A DNA stretch of 64,000 nucleotides from Candidatus Nanopelagicaceae bacterium (GCA_030730425.1 JANQVH010000012.1:1-64000), one strand, 5' to 3'; positions 1 to 8,233 are shown, counted from the first letter of the stretch. Notes: generated from the letters alone by a model not told the origin. A program made the numbers and translations.

Positions 1-179
1 ACATATAGACCGCCAATAATCAATATTAGCCCTGTGACAATCACAGATAACTTAGCTGCTGGAACTTTCTTATATTGCGCATATCCCGTCATGGCCTCAA
101 GCTTTGTTAAGCGAGCAACTCCTGATGCGATGAACAGAAGAGAGAATAGAACTCTTCCAAGTATTAAAACGATATCCAT
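1..179 (-). CDS. DoxX-like membrane protein (N-terminal part, cut by window edge)
   Basis: The minus strand reads from an ATG at 179 to the window edge and gives 59 residues beginning MDIVLILGRVLFSLLFIASG. A hydrophobic first helix is followed by a short polar stretch (around LTKLEAMTGYAQYKKVPAA) and a second hydrophobic segment ending IIGGLYV. This helix-loop-helix pattern with an early Arg is typical of the DoxX/TQO-small-subunit-like family of four-helix membrane proteins. A weak purine-rich site (TAGGGGT) lies just upstream. The C-terminal half is outside the window, so the family call rests on the first two helices only. The exact role of this branch is unknown. Confidence 0.6.
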   Translation of the reverse strand, partial: MDIVLILGRVLFSLLFIASGVARLTKLEAMTGYAQYKKVPAAKLSVIVTGLILIIGGLY

Positions 180-234
180 TAAGACCCCTAATCTAGAAAG
201 ATCTAGTAAATGAAGGGTAGAACACTAGACATGA

Positions 235-285
235 AAATCCCCGCTAATTCATCGGCCGTGTTGCTACCTAAATTAGCGGGGATTT
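235..285 (-). terminator. Stem-loop terminator candidate after the nucleotidase gene
   Basis: A perfect 15-bp inverted repeat (235-249 and 271-285, core CCCCGCTAATT/AATTAGCGGGG) with a 21-nt loop lies 17 bases past the stop codon of the minus-strand nucleotidase gene. It separates that gene from the DoxX gene on the same strand. The U-run on the minus side is short, so it may act as a weak terminator or as an mRNA 3'-end stabiliser. Confidence 0.55.
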
Positions 286-301
286 ATATCAAATTACTTC
301 T

Positions 302-2287
302 TTAGGGTAGCCAAGTGAAACGACCATCCCCAGTTGTCTTGCTATAGCGAACATCACTTGATGGTATCTCTGGAAGCCCCGCAGCATTCTTTGGGAAACT
401 TAAGAGATAGTCATAGAGCGCTTGTTCGTAGGAGACGCCAAACCCAACCTTTACTAGTTTGGCTAGCGTTGGATAGTTATCTCCACCATCTGCAGTGAAG
501 GTATTTGTCACAACTGTTACAGCTGGAGCATTTGCTACTACTGCTCCATCTTTAACAAGTGCGCGACCATCCAAGAGAGTGACATCCTTTACTCTAGTTC
601 CGACAGTAGTCACATTTCCAGCATAAGAATCACCGGTTGGATTTGAAACTACTATCGCAGTTCCAGCTCTTGAGCAGGTTACCTTCATTCCGGCCACTTG
701 CAGGAATTGTCCGCCACCAGATGTACCAACAGAGCAGGATCTCTCAAGAGTTTCCTTGATGTCTGCAGCGCTAACACTTGTAATCGCAACTAGTCGATTA
801 TCAAAGGGTAGAAGATCAAAAGTGTTGCCTCGGCTAATTGCTCCTGCAGCGCCAGTTGTTGGCAGAGTTACTCCACCATTTTGTCTGATACCTCCACCAT
901 TTTGTAGCGCTACAACTGGATTAGCACTTCCTGCAGCAGGCAGATTTGCTCCAGCTGCTCTAGTGCTATAGGCATGTAGGAAGGAATCGGCAATTAAGTT
1001 TCCACCATTTGTCTCAGCAGTTCTTACTCCAAGCACTGTTGAGCTACCACGGTCGGTAGCAAAGACAATCTGACTTGAGGCAATTGGTTTAGCAAGTCCT
1101 GTCAAGCAGGCATTTAATGGCACTTCAACAGCACTTACAATCCTGGCATCAGGAGTTACTGCATCGCTTACACCTAGAGCCTTTGAGACAGAGGATGAAG
1201 GAATAACTCGCCTTGGATAAGAAGTTGTTTTGTTATAGGAACTCACTTTGCCTTTGGCATCAAATGTGACATCAAAGCGACCTAGATAGCTGTAATTTCC
1301 TTTAGCTGTGATGAGGGGAACATCCACGCCATCGGCATCCTTAACCATCTCAGGATATTTGCCGACTGGCTTGCCCTCACCAGGAATTAATTGGATTGAT
1401 TCAGCTACATCTGGGTTTGTTAATAGGTCATCGCCGCCTCCAGCGATAGCGACATCAACGTTCTTTAGAAGCGCAATTAGCTGCTTGTCATAGGCAACGC
1501 CCTGTAAGTGGCTGACCAAAATGATTTTATTAACACCCTTTGCCTGAAGTTCTGCCGCTTGCTTATTTACCAAGGCTGCAGTTGTGGCGATATCTGAAGT
1601 TGTTAGCTTAGAAGTTCCAGGTGAGGAGATTGTTCTAAGAGTGGGAGTAATGGCGCTTACCACACCAAAGACTGCTCCAGTGGTGTAATCCTTATGGACA
1701 TAAGATTGACCAAGTTTTTTGCCAATCATAATTCCGCGAAGAATCGGCTCTCTCTTGCTTACCATGGAAGATAGGTCAGCATTAGCTGTAAAATCCATAT
1801 TTCCTGAAATGAATGGATAGCGATTCTTGCTAGAGAAGGATTCGATATAGCGTTTTAGGAATCCAGTTCCATAATCAAATTCGTGATTGCCTAGGACATG
1901 AACGTCATATGGCATCAGAGATTGCGCAACGCCATCATAGACAGTTGCAGTGGATGCATTGTTAGCAGGCTCAGAACAGATCAAGTTCTTGCTAGCAAGG
2001 AATGAGTCGCCTGCATAAACAGAGAGCAGAGCATTTCTTGCAGATTTAGCGGCTTTGACCTCACGCTTCATAACCGATGAAAAGGCTGCAGCGCTGCCAA
2101 AAATAAGTGTTCCTTGCGCTGTTTTAAATGACCGATCAGGCAAGAGAGCAGATTCGCCATCGTTGTTATGCAGGATGGTTAGAGTGACGGCAGATCCAGG
2201 ATCTGAATAAAAACTGGCATTGGCAAGTGACATCTGAGCAATTAGCGAGGTTGCTGCTAGCGCCACAACTATTTTCTTAAGTTTCAA
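302..2287 (-). CDS. Secreted 5'-nucleotidase / metallophosphatase family protein
   Basis: Two-domain enzyme of the UshA/5'-nucleotidase family, predicted to hydrolyse phosphate esters such as nucleotides outside the membrane. The N-terminal metallophosphatase domain shows HNNDGES, YAGDSF, LGNHEFDYG and VSHLQG. The C-terminal domain has NGGGIRQNGG and LLPFDNRL, the substrate-binding signature. The N-terminus (KLKK, hydrophobic core, SLANA) is a Sec signal peptide. The longest frame starts with ATG at 2299, but a perfect GGAGG (2293-2297) sits 5 nt before an in-frame TTG at 2287. I take the TTG as the start, giving about 661 residues. Two usual metal-ligand motifs are altered: D-x-H is DGE, and the late GHxH is GGGDD. 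Phosphate or nucleotide scavenging is inferred. Confidence 0.88.
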   Translation of the reverse strand: MKLKKIVVALAATSLIAQMSLANASFYSDPGSAVTLTILHNNDGESALLPDRSFKTAQGTLIFGSAAAFSSVMKREVKAAKSARNALLSVYAGDSFLASKNLICSEPANNASTATVYDGVAQSLMPYDVHVLGNHEFDYGTGFLKRYIESFSSKNRYPFISGNMDFTANADLSSMVSKREPILRGIMIGKKLGQSYVHKDYTTGAVFGVVSAITPTLRTISSPGTSKLTTSDIATTAALVNKQAAELQAKGVNKIILVSHLQGVAYDKQLIALLKNVDVAIAGGGDDLLTNPDVAESIQLIPGEGKPVGKYPEMVKDADGVDVPLITAKGNYSYLGRFDVTFDAKGKVSSYNKTTSYPRRVIPSSSVSKALGVSDAVTPDARIVSAVEVPLNACLTGLAKPIASSQIVFATDRGSSTVLGVRTAETNGGNLIADSFLHAYSTRAAGANLPAAGSANPVVALQNGGGIRQNGGVTLPTTGAAGAISRGNTFDLLPFDNRLVAITSVSAADIKETLERSCSVGTSGGGQFLQVAGMKVTCSRAGTAIVVSNPTGDSYAGNVTTVGTRVKDVTLLDGRALVKDGAVVANAPAVTVVTNTFTADGGDNYPTLAKLVKVGFGVSYEQALYDYLLSFPKNAAGLPEIPSSDVRYSKTTGDGRFTWLP

Positions 2288-2468
2288 GGTTTCCTCCATA
2301 GGCTCCGGTTGATTTTTTGCTAATTGTTAATTCGGGAAGGGGAGGGCCCGCTGAACGTGCGAAGGCTATCTCGAGGGCTTGCTTGAGAGATGGAGGGGTT
2401 GGTTAAAGGCGGGTAAAAGTCTGATTACATATGGATAGCAAGGAGATTTGAGGGGGTCAGGGGGTAGG

Positions 2469-2492
2469 TATAGTATTCGAACAAATGTTCGA
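2469..2492 (+). promoter_or_regulatory. LexA/SOS box overlapping a -10 element
   Basis: A perfect palindrome TCGAACAAATGTTCGA (2477-2492) matches the actinobacterial LexA box TCGAAC-N4-GTTCGA. It directly abuts -10-like hexamers TATAGT (2469-2474) or TAGTAT (2471-2476). The first possible start codon of the next gene (ATG 2485) lies inside the box. LexA bound here would cover the transcription start, and a transcript would be nearly or fully leaderless. This makes the three downstream genes DNA-damage inducible by inference. Confidence 0.85.
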
Positions 2493-2799
2493 AAAGATGG
2501 AGAATCAGAGGCCGGAGATCTACCTATCTGGCGGTGAGCCAATTGAGTTCACCTATAAAGGTCAGCGCTATCGAATTTACGCCCTTCTTAACTCTTGGCG
2601 TGAATCTGGTGGTTGGTGGAATAGAGCTAGCGATGGCTTATTTCGCCCAGATGATGGTGGACGGATTTTATGGCGCGTAGAGGCAGCTCCTATTGGAGTG
2701 ATGAAAACTTTTGAAATAGAACGTATTGAAGTAATTCCAGAGGGGGCTAGCAATACCCCTGGCCTTTGGCAGATTCGCCCCACCTCAAGACCAGCATGA
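2485..2799 (+). CDS. Small DUF6504-like protein of the SOS mutagenesis cassette
   Basis: A 104-residue protein with no signal peptide or membrane segment. It is rich in aromatic residues and contains FTYKGQRYRIYALLNSWRESGGWW and an LWRVEA strand. This resembles the small actinobacterial proteins annotated DUF6504 that accompany translesion polymerase genes; the name is from memory of the family. It is the first gene behind the LexA box and overlaps dnaE2 by 4 nt (ATGA at 2796-2799), so the two are probably translationally coupled. ATG 2485 falls inside the LexA box; ATG 2497 (residue 5) is an alternative start. No clear ribosome site exists for either. Function is unknown; an accessory role to DnaE2/DinB is inference. 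Confidence 0.75.
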   Translation: MFEKMENQRPEIYLSGGEPIEFTYKGQRYRIYALLNSWRESGGWWNRASDGLFRPDDGGRILWRVEAAPIGVMKTFEIERIEVIPEGASNTPGLWQIRPTSRPA

Positions 2800-5700
2800 G
2801 TTTTACTCATCTTCATCTTGCTAGTGGATTTTCATTTAAATATGGAACCACTCTTCCTCATCTTCTAGTTGAGAAGGCGCGCGACTTTGGCATGAGCTCA
2901 CTTGCTCTAACTGATCGTGATGGCTTATATGGCGCAATTCGATTTACTCAGAGCTGCGTTGAAAATGGAATTACTCCAATTATTGGAGTTGATATCACTT
3001 GCAAGAATCAGAGCCGGATCACATTACTTGCTACCCCAGGTAAAGGCTGGAGATCTTTAGTAAGGGTAGTTAGCGAACTTAAAAGCTATGGTGAGTGTGA
3101 TTTAGACTTTCTAAAGAAACACTCTAACTACACCAGTAATCTGATATCGCTACAAGGCCCTGACTCTTTAATTGCTAGAGCTATTACCAATCGTCAATAT
3201 GAAAAAGCGTTATCGCTATATAACGATAGCCGTGAACTATTTCAAAGCCAAGTAATTGAAATTGTCTCTCATTTAATTTATGGAGATGGACCAAGATCGA
3301 CTACCCATGCCTCAAGGATGTTTGGTTTTGCTCAAGATAATGATCTTCCAGCGATACTTAGTAATGCTGCCAGGATGTGTTTAAGGCAGGATGCGCCGAT
3401 AGCAGATATTCTCGATGCAAGTCGAAGGCTCTTGCCGCTTCATAAAAATGTCGTAGAGCGCGAAAATAGCGAGGCCTTTCTTAAAAGCTCTCAAGAGATG
3501 CATCACTTAGCAGAGATAATTACTCGCGCTTCGGGGCAGAGAAATAGCCGTAAATTACTAAGTACTACCCAAGACCTTGCTAAGCAGGCAGAGCTATCAC
3601 CTAGCCAAGATATTGGCCTTGGATCTATCCATCTTCCAGAGCCTGAGCTTTTAGGGGCTAAAAACCAAGATGAGCTAACTCTTCAACTAAGGCAGCGCTC
3701 AATTGCTGGCATTAATTGGCGCTACGGCCAGAGCAATAGTGAAGTAAACCAAAGACTAGAAAAAGAGTTAGAGATTATTAAGAGTCTAGGTTTTGAATCA
3801 TATTTTCTAACTGTTGCCGATATTACAGATCGCGCGCGAGCCTCTGGAATTAGAGTAGCGGCAAGAGGAAGCGGGGCTGGATCATTAATCTGTCATCTCT
3901 TAGGAATTTCTGGAGTTGAACCGCTCTCACTAGGTTTATTGATGGAGCGCTTCTGCTCTCCACTTCGAAGAGCTCTTCCTGATATCGATATCGATGTGGA
4001 ATCTGCTAGAAGGTTAGAAATTTATGATCAGGTATTTGCAAATTACCCGATGCGATCTGCAACAGTTGCAATGTTTGATACCTATAGAGCTCGCCATGCC
4101 ATAAGAGATGTGGGAGCAGCTCTATCACTTGCTCCTATGGAGATAGATCTAGTTGCTAAATCACTTCCTCATATCAGAGCTCGCAATATTTCACAGGCGC
4201 TAATTAATCTTCCTGAACTTGCTAATTTAAATATAACTAGCCCAATCTGGAAGATGGCAGTAGGTCTTGCAGAGCGCCTAGATGGCCTACCTAGAAATGT
4301 TGCAATGCATCCCTGCGCAGTAGTGATCTCCAGCGCTGAGCTATATCAGAGAGCCCCAATTGAGATAAATGCTAGTAATTATCCGATGGTGCAGTGGGAT
4401 AAAGATGATGTGGAAGCTATTGGGCTTTTAAAGCTAGATATTTTAGGAGTTCGAATGCAATCATCTCTGGCCTATGCCATATCTGAGATAGAGCGAAGTA
4501 CTGGAAAAGTAATAGATATTGATGCAATAGCTTTAGATGATAGTGAAACATTTTCGCTCATCCAATCTGCTCAGACTTTGGGTATCTTTCAAATAGAGAG
4601 CCCAGGCCAGCGTGAATTAGTTGGAAAGTTAACCCCAGAGACTTTTACTGATTTAATAATTGATATCTCACTTTTTAGACCAGGGCCAGTAAAGAGCGAC
4701 ATGATCACTCCATTTCTAAATGCCCGCCAAGGTTTTAAAACTAGGGAGATATTCCACCCTGATTTAGCTGAAATCTTGAGTGATACCCAAGGGGTAGTGG
4801 TATTTCACGAGCAAGTTATTGAAATTATCGCCACCCTAACTGGCTCCTCTCTTGGCCAAGCCGATGAGAAACGAAGAGCTCTTGGTAGTAGAGAGGGGCA
4901 GCAGGAGGTCTGTGATTGGTTCTTTGCCCAAGCTATATCAAGAGGCTATGAGTTAAAAGTTATTACTCAAATCTGGGATGTCTTAAGAGCCTTTGCCTCC
5001 TTTGGATTCTGCAAAGCCCATGCCGCTGCCTTTGCTCTTCCCACTTATCAATCTGCTTGGTTAAAACGCCATTACCCAGCAGCATTTCTTGCCGGAGTTC
5101 TAACTCATGAACCTGGAATGTATCCAAAGCGCCTTCTATTAGATGAGGCTAGACGAAATGGATTAACTATCGCCCCTCTAGATATTAATCACTCTGATAT
5201 TAGCTATCGAGTGGAAGGTGATAATCAGAGAAGTATCAGGCTATCGCTTAGCGATATCTCAGGAATTAGTAGCGTAGAGATATCAGCAATTATCGCTAAT
5301 CGCCCTTATTTAGATCTAGCTGACTTTGTCCATCGCAGCTCAGTTAGCAGACCAACTTCTGAAGCTTTATTAATGGTGGGGGCCTTTGATCGCCTCTATG
5401 GCGCTGAGATAAATCGTAGAGATTTATTACTACATCTAAATGATTTATATAAATGGTCTGGTGGTAGTAGAACTAAAGTAGTTACTGGTTCGCAGTTAAG
5501 CCTAGGTTTTACCCCCACTTTATCTAAGACAGGGCTACCTGATCTAGAAGATCATGAACTGGTAAGAAATGAAGTTAAGTATCTAGGGATGGATATCTCT
5601 CACCATATGATTGAGTTTTATGCTGACTTTCTCAATCAGATAGGAGCAATAAAATCTAACCAGCTCCTAGAACAAAGATCAGGATCTTTAGTATTGGTAG

Positions 5701-5972
5701 CTGGGGTTAAAGTAGCGCTACAAACCCCACCAGTTCGCTCTGGCAAGAGAGTTATCTTTCTAACTCTTGATGATGGATATGGCTGTAGCGATGCAACATT
5801 TTTTGAAGACGCTCAACATAGCTATGCCGAGGTGCTCTATAACTCGCAGCTACTATTAATTCGCGGGGCTACCCGTAGAACTGGGCTACGCGGTATCTCA
5901 CTTAGAGCTATTGGGGCATGGGATTTATCAGCTGCTTATCAAAAGTGGCGTAGCCTAGCTATCTGTGAGTAA
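2796..5972 (+). CDS. dnaE2: Error-prone DNA polymerase III alpha subunit DnaE2
   Basis: C-family polymerase of 1058 residues, shorter than the replicative DnaE1 in this window. The N-terminus MSFTHLHLASGFSFKYGT is the PHP domain start. The palm holds ARGSGAGSLICHLLGISG and PDIDIDVE, keeping the catalytic aspartates. Later blocks include LFRPGPVKSDM, FHEQVIEIIA and FGFCKAHAAAFA, then a tandem HhH region and an OB fold. The frame is open upstream to 2766, but ATG 2796 overlapping the previous stop begins exactly at the family N-terminus. QLSLGF (residues about 900-905) sits where a beta-clamp motif is expected. DnaE2 in relatives is SOS-induced and mutagenic with ImuB; here it overlaps a DinB gene by 8 nt instead. 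Confidence 0.93.
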   Translation: MSFTHLHLASGFSFKYGTTLPHLLVEKARDFGMSSLALTDRDGLYGAIRFTQSCVENGITPIIGVDITCKNQSRITLLATPGKGWRSLVRVVSELKSYGECDLDFLKKHSNYTSNLISLQGPDSLIARAITNRQYEKALSLYNDSRELFQSQVIEIVSHLIYGDGPRSTTHASRMFGFAQDNDLPAILSNAARMCLRQDAPIADILDASRRLLPLHKNVVERENSEAFLKSSQEMHHLAEIITRASGQRNSRKLLSTTQDLAKQAELSPSQDIGLGSIHLPEPELLGAKNQDELTLQLRQRSIAGINWRYGQSNSEVNQRLEKELEIIKSLGFESYFLTVADITDRARASGIRVAARGSGAGSLICHLLGISGVEPLSLGLLMERFCSPLRRALPDIDIDVESARRLEIYDQVFANYPMRSATVAMFDTYRARHAIRDVGAALSLAPMEIDLVAKSLPHIRARNISQALINLPELANLNITSPIWKMAVGLAERLDGLPRNVAMHPCAVVISSAELYQRAPIEINASNYPMVQWDKDDVEAIGLLKLDILGVRMQSSLAYAISEIERSTGKVIDIDAIALDDSETFSLIQSAQTLGIFQIESPGQRELVGKLTPETFTDLIIDISLFRPGPVKSDMITPFLNARQGFKTREIFHPDLAEILSDTQGVVVFHEQVIEIIATLTGSSLGQADEKRRALGSREGQQEVCDWFFAQAISRGYELKVITQIWDVLRAFASFGFCKAHAAAFALPTYQSAWLKRHYPAAFLAGVLTHEPGMYPKRLLLDEARRNGLTIAPLDINHSDISYRVEGDNQRSIRLSLSDISGISSVEISAIIANRPYLDLADFVHRSSVSRPTSEALLMVGAFDRLYGAEINRRDLLLHLNDLYKWSGGSRTKVVTGSQLSLGFTPTLSKTGLPDLEDHELVRNEVKYLGMDISHHMIEFYADFLNQIGAIKSNQLLEQRSGSLVLVAGVKVALQTPPVRSGKRVIFLTLDDGYGCSDATFFEDAQHSYAEVLYNSQLLLIRGATRRTGLRGISLRAIGAWDLSAAYQKWRSLAICE

Positions 5973-7161
5973 GCAGATGGGCGAGCATTCCACCATTCTC
6001 CATGTTGATATGGATGCTTTCTATGCCTCAGTTTCAGAGTTGGATTATCCGCAATATAAAGGAAAGCCTTTAGTAGTTGGCGCAGGGGCTAGGGGAGTAG
6101 TTCTTTCGGCAAATTATGCTGCTAGAAAATTTGGTATTAAAGCTGCCATGCCAGTATCAAGAGCGCAGCGAATGGCGCCAAGTGCAATCTTTATTCCGCC
6201 AGATCATGAGAGATACTCACAGGTCTCTAGAAAAATTATGGAGATATTCTTTGAATTTAGCCCGCATGTTGAGCCGCTCTCCCTGGATGAGGCATTTATC
6301 GATGTCACAGGTTCAAGGAAATTATTTGGAAGTGGTCGACAGATTGCAGAGTTGATAAGGAAGAGAGTTTTTGCATCAGAGAAGATAACCTGCTCAGTTG
6401 GAATTGCTACTACTAAATTTATTGCCAAATTAGCATCAGGGCGCTGCAAACCAAATGGGATACTTGAAATTGCACATGATCGAGTCTTGACCTTTCTTCA
6501 TCCACTTCCAGTTTCAGAAATCTGGGGGGTGGGGCCAAAAACTAATGAAGAGCTTCAAGCTCTGGGCCTTAGAACAGTTGCCGATATTGCCAACACCCCA
6601 CTTGAAACTTTAAAGCGAGCGCTTGGTCCAAGCGCTGGAGTATCACTCTATGAACTTGCTTGGGCTAGAGATTATCGAGAAGTAATTTCAGATGCTCCAG
6701 AGAAAAGTATTAGCGCGGCAGAAACATTTGCCTATGATTTAGAGGATAAAGATGAGATATTTAGAGAGCTCCTTGGTTTAACCGAGAGAGCTGCCGCTCG
6801 TCTAAGAGCTCGCCAATTGCGTAGTAAAACTATCGGCCTTAAGGTGCGCTTTGCTGACTTTTCAAATCTAACTAGATCAAAAACTCTGCCTCACTCTATA
6901 AGTGGTAGCCATGAAATTTATGAAGTAGTTAAAGACCTCTATCTAGCGCTCAAGATTGCTGGCTCAAGAATCCGACTTCTAGGAGTCTCACTTGAGCAAT
7001 TAGTTGATCAAAGTGGAGCAGTTGAGCAGTTAGAGCTTGGCGAGCGGGAGCTTGGATGGAGCCAGGCGCAGGTTGCTATCGATCGGGCTATTGCTCGCTT
7101 TGGTAGCGGCTCTATAAAACCTGCTCGCCTAATTGGAGAGAGCGATGAAGAAGATTCATAG
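5965..7161 (+). CDS. dinB: Y-family DNA polymerase IV (DinB)
   Basis: 398-residue translesion polymerase. The palm motifs are intact: HVDMDAFYAS (Asp15, Asp17; Tyr20 near the steric-gate position) and LSLDEAF (Asp108, Glu109). Fingers residues SANYAARKFGI, the thumb HhH region (SEIWGVGPKT) and a little-finger domain follow. The acidic triad means this is an active Pol IV rather than the catalytically dead ImuB usually found beside DnaE2. QLELGE near residues 350-355 could contact the beta clamp. The start is GTG 5965, overlapping dnaE2 by 8 nt; ATG 5977 is possible. It shares the SOS promoter upstream by inference. Confidence 0.93.
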   Translation: MSKQMGEHSTILHVDMDAFYASVSELDYPQYKGKPLVVGAGARGVVLSANYAARKFGIKAAMPVSRAQRMAPSAIFIPPDHERYSQVSRKIMEIFFEFSPHVEPLSLDEAFIDVTGSRKLFGSGRQIAELIRKRVFASEKITCSVGIATTKFIAKLASGRCKPNGILEIAHDRVLTFLHPLPVSEIWGVGPKTNEELQALGLRTVADIANTPLETLKRALGPSAGVSLYELAWARDYREVISDAPEKSISAAETFAYDLEDKDEIFRELLGLTERAAARLRARQLRSKTIGLKVRFADFSNLTRSKTLPHSISGSHEIYEVVKDLYLALKIAGSRIRLLGVSLEQLVDQSGAVEQLELGERELGWSQAQVAIDRAIARFGSGSIKPARLIGESDEEDS

Positions 7162-7201
7162 CAACTTCTAACCCTTTCGACTTTCCAGATGGGCCCGCCT
7201 C

Positions 7202-7207
7202 TACTAT
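7202..7207 (+). promoter_or_regulatory. -10 element for the DUF3040 gene
   Basis: TACTAT ends 10 nt before ATG 7218, and there is no Shine-Dalgarno site. The predicted transcript starts a few bases before the ATG, or at it, making it effectively leaderless. No convincing -35 box is visible. Confidence 0.4.
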
Positions 7208-7217
7208 TCTCACACCT

Positions 7218-7583
7218 ATGCCACTATCTGAGCATGAAAAAAGGCTTCTAGCCGAGATGGAAGAGGCGCTGGCTGCTGATGATCCTCGCCTAATTTCAAC
7301 TTTTAGCGGCAAGAACCCTTCAAGGAGCCGGGTTGTAATTGGTTTTGGCCTAATTCTTATAGGCATTTTTATCCTCTTTGGCGGCCTAATTTCTCAAGTG
7401 CCACTTGTTGGGGTTGCTGGATTTATCGCCTCACTTGTTGGGGCAGTTCTTGCCATCTCAAATCTTGGGGGCCTTATGAATGGGGTCATCTCCAAGGCTC
7501 AGAATATTGGGCCTAAGAAAGGGCCAGGTAAGTGGAGCCAAGGCTTTGAGCAGAGATGGGATCGTCGTAATCTCGGTGAGTAG
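7218..7583 (+). CDS. DUF3040 family membrane protein
   Basis: A 121-residue protein beginning PLSEHEKRLLAEMEEALAADDPRL, the hallmark start of actinobacterial DUF3040 proteins. Two adjacent hydrophobic helices follow (about residues 39-59 and 63-85), then a basic, soluble tail. It probably sits in the cytoplasmic membrane with both ends inside. The molecular function of the family is not known. It stands between the mutagenesis cassette and mraZ, the same neighbourhood as in other actinobacteria, and is closed by a strong terminator at 7607-7629. Confidence 0.85.
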   Translation: MPLSEHEKRLLAEMEEALAADDPRLISTFSGKNPSRSRVVIGFGLILIGIFILFGGLISQVPLVGVAGFIASLVGAVLAISNLGGLMNGVISKAQNIGPKKGPGKWSQGFEQRWDRRNLGE

Positions 7584-7606
7584 TTAATTAGATTCAAGTA
7601 GCCCCC

Positions 7607-7629
7607 ACCCGCCTCTGGCGGGTTTTTTT
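7607..7629 (+). terminator. Rho-independent terminator after the DUF3040 gene
   Basis: ACCCGCC-TCT-GGCGGGT forms a 7-bp GC-rich hairpin with a 3-nt loop, directly followed by seven T residues. This is the clearest intrinsic terminator in the window. It insulates the mraZ promoter from upstream transcription. Confidence 0.92.
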
Positions 7630-7678
7630 ATGCCCAAAAGAGCTTGGTGGAGGAGCCCTTTTCCAGAGCAGCTTGCGC

Positions 7679-7728
7679 GTGGGGAGAGGTGGTTGAAAAT
7701 GGAGGAAAAGGGAGTAAAGTGGGGAATT
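7679..7728 (+). promoter_or_regulatory. MraZ operator: five 10-bp repeats overlapping the dcw promoter
   Basis: Five contiguous decamers share the pattern RKGGNGNAAA: GTGGGGAGAG, GTGGTTGAAA, ATGGAGGAAA, AGGGAGTAAA and GTGGGGAATT. MraZ is known to bind direct repeats of a TGGG/GTGG-type core at about 10-bp spacing in front of its own operon. A promoter is embedded: TTGAAA (7693-7698), a 16-nt spacer, then TAAAGT (7715-7720). MraZ bound here would sit on RNA polymerase contacts, giving autoregulation of the division cluster. Transcription would begin near 7727, leaving a leader of about 50 nt. Confidence 0.82.
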
Positions 7729-7778
7729 AAGCAGGACGGGGGTTCTGCGAGGTAAGTCAAATAGGGGAGGTCAATTAA

Positions 7779-8210
7779 GTGTTTCTTGGCACCCATGAAC
7801 CTCGCTTAGATGAAAAAGGGCGGTTGATTCTTCCCGCCAAATTCCGTGATGAATTGGCATCAGGTTTAGTAATTACTAAAGGACAAGAGCGTTGTTTATT
7901 TGTATTTCCATCTGCTGAATTTGCGCGAATTACTGAACAGCTAAAACAAGCGCCACTTACTGCAAAAGCAGCTCGCGATTACATGCGCGTGATGTTTGCC
8001 GGTGCACATGATGAGATTCCAGATAAGCAAGGTCGCGTAATGATTCCTGCTGGCTTAAGAGAGTATGCAGATTTAGAGAAAGAGTGCGTAGTAATTGGCG
8101 CAAATACTCGAGTTGAAATTTGGGATTCCAAAGCATGGAAGAGCTATCTAAAAGATCGTGAAAAAGGCTTTGCCGATGTTTCCGAGGAGGTATTTCCAGG
8201 CCTCTTCTAA
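7779..8210 (+). CDS. mraZ: Transcriptional regulator MraZ
   Basis: 143 residues with two tandem SpoVT/AbrB-like MraZ repeats, each carrying its D-x-x-G-R motif: [17 protein letters not shown] near residues 7-23 and [17 protein letters not shown] near residues 77-93. The protein forms ring-shaped oligomers that bind the repeated operator upstream (7679-7728). The GTG start at 7779 has a strong GGGGAGG site 8 nt before it. It is the first gene of the division and cell-wall cluster and represses it in other bacteria; that role here is inferred from the operator. Confidence 0.96.
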   Translation: MFLGTHEPRLDEKGRLILPAKFRDELASGLVITKGQERCLFVFPSAEFARITEQLKQAPLTAKAARDYMRVMFAGAHDEIPDKQGRVMIPAGLREYADLEKECVVIGANTRVEIWDSKAWKSYLKDREKGFADVSEEVFPGLF

Positions 8211-8233
8211 CAAGGGGCAAAAATAAATAACTC

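Noticed and set aside
2300-2468. Small RNA or gene in the 170-bp divergent spacer
   Set aside because: No open frame with a ribosome site and no stable fold beyond short CTC/GAG pairings; I see nothing to support a feature besides promoter DNA.
2766-2795. Ten extra residues at the start of dnaE2
   Set aside because: They lie inside the previous gene and have no homology value; ATG 2796 with 4-nt overlap starts at the conserved PHP-domain N-terminus.
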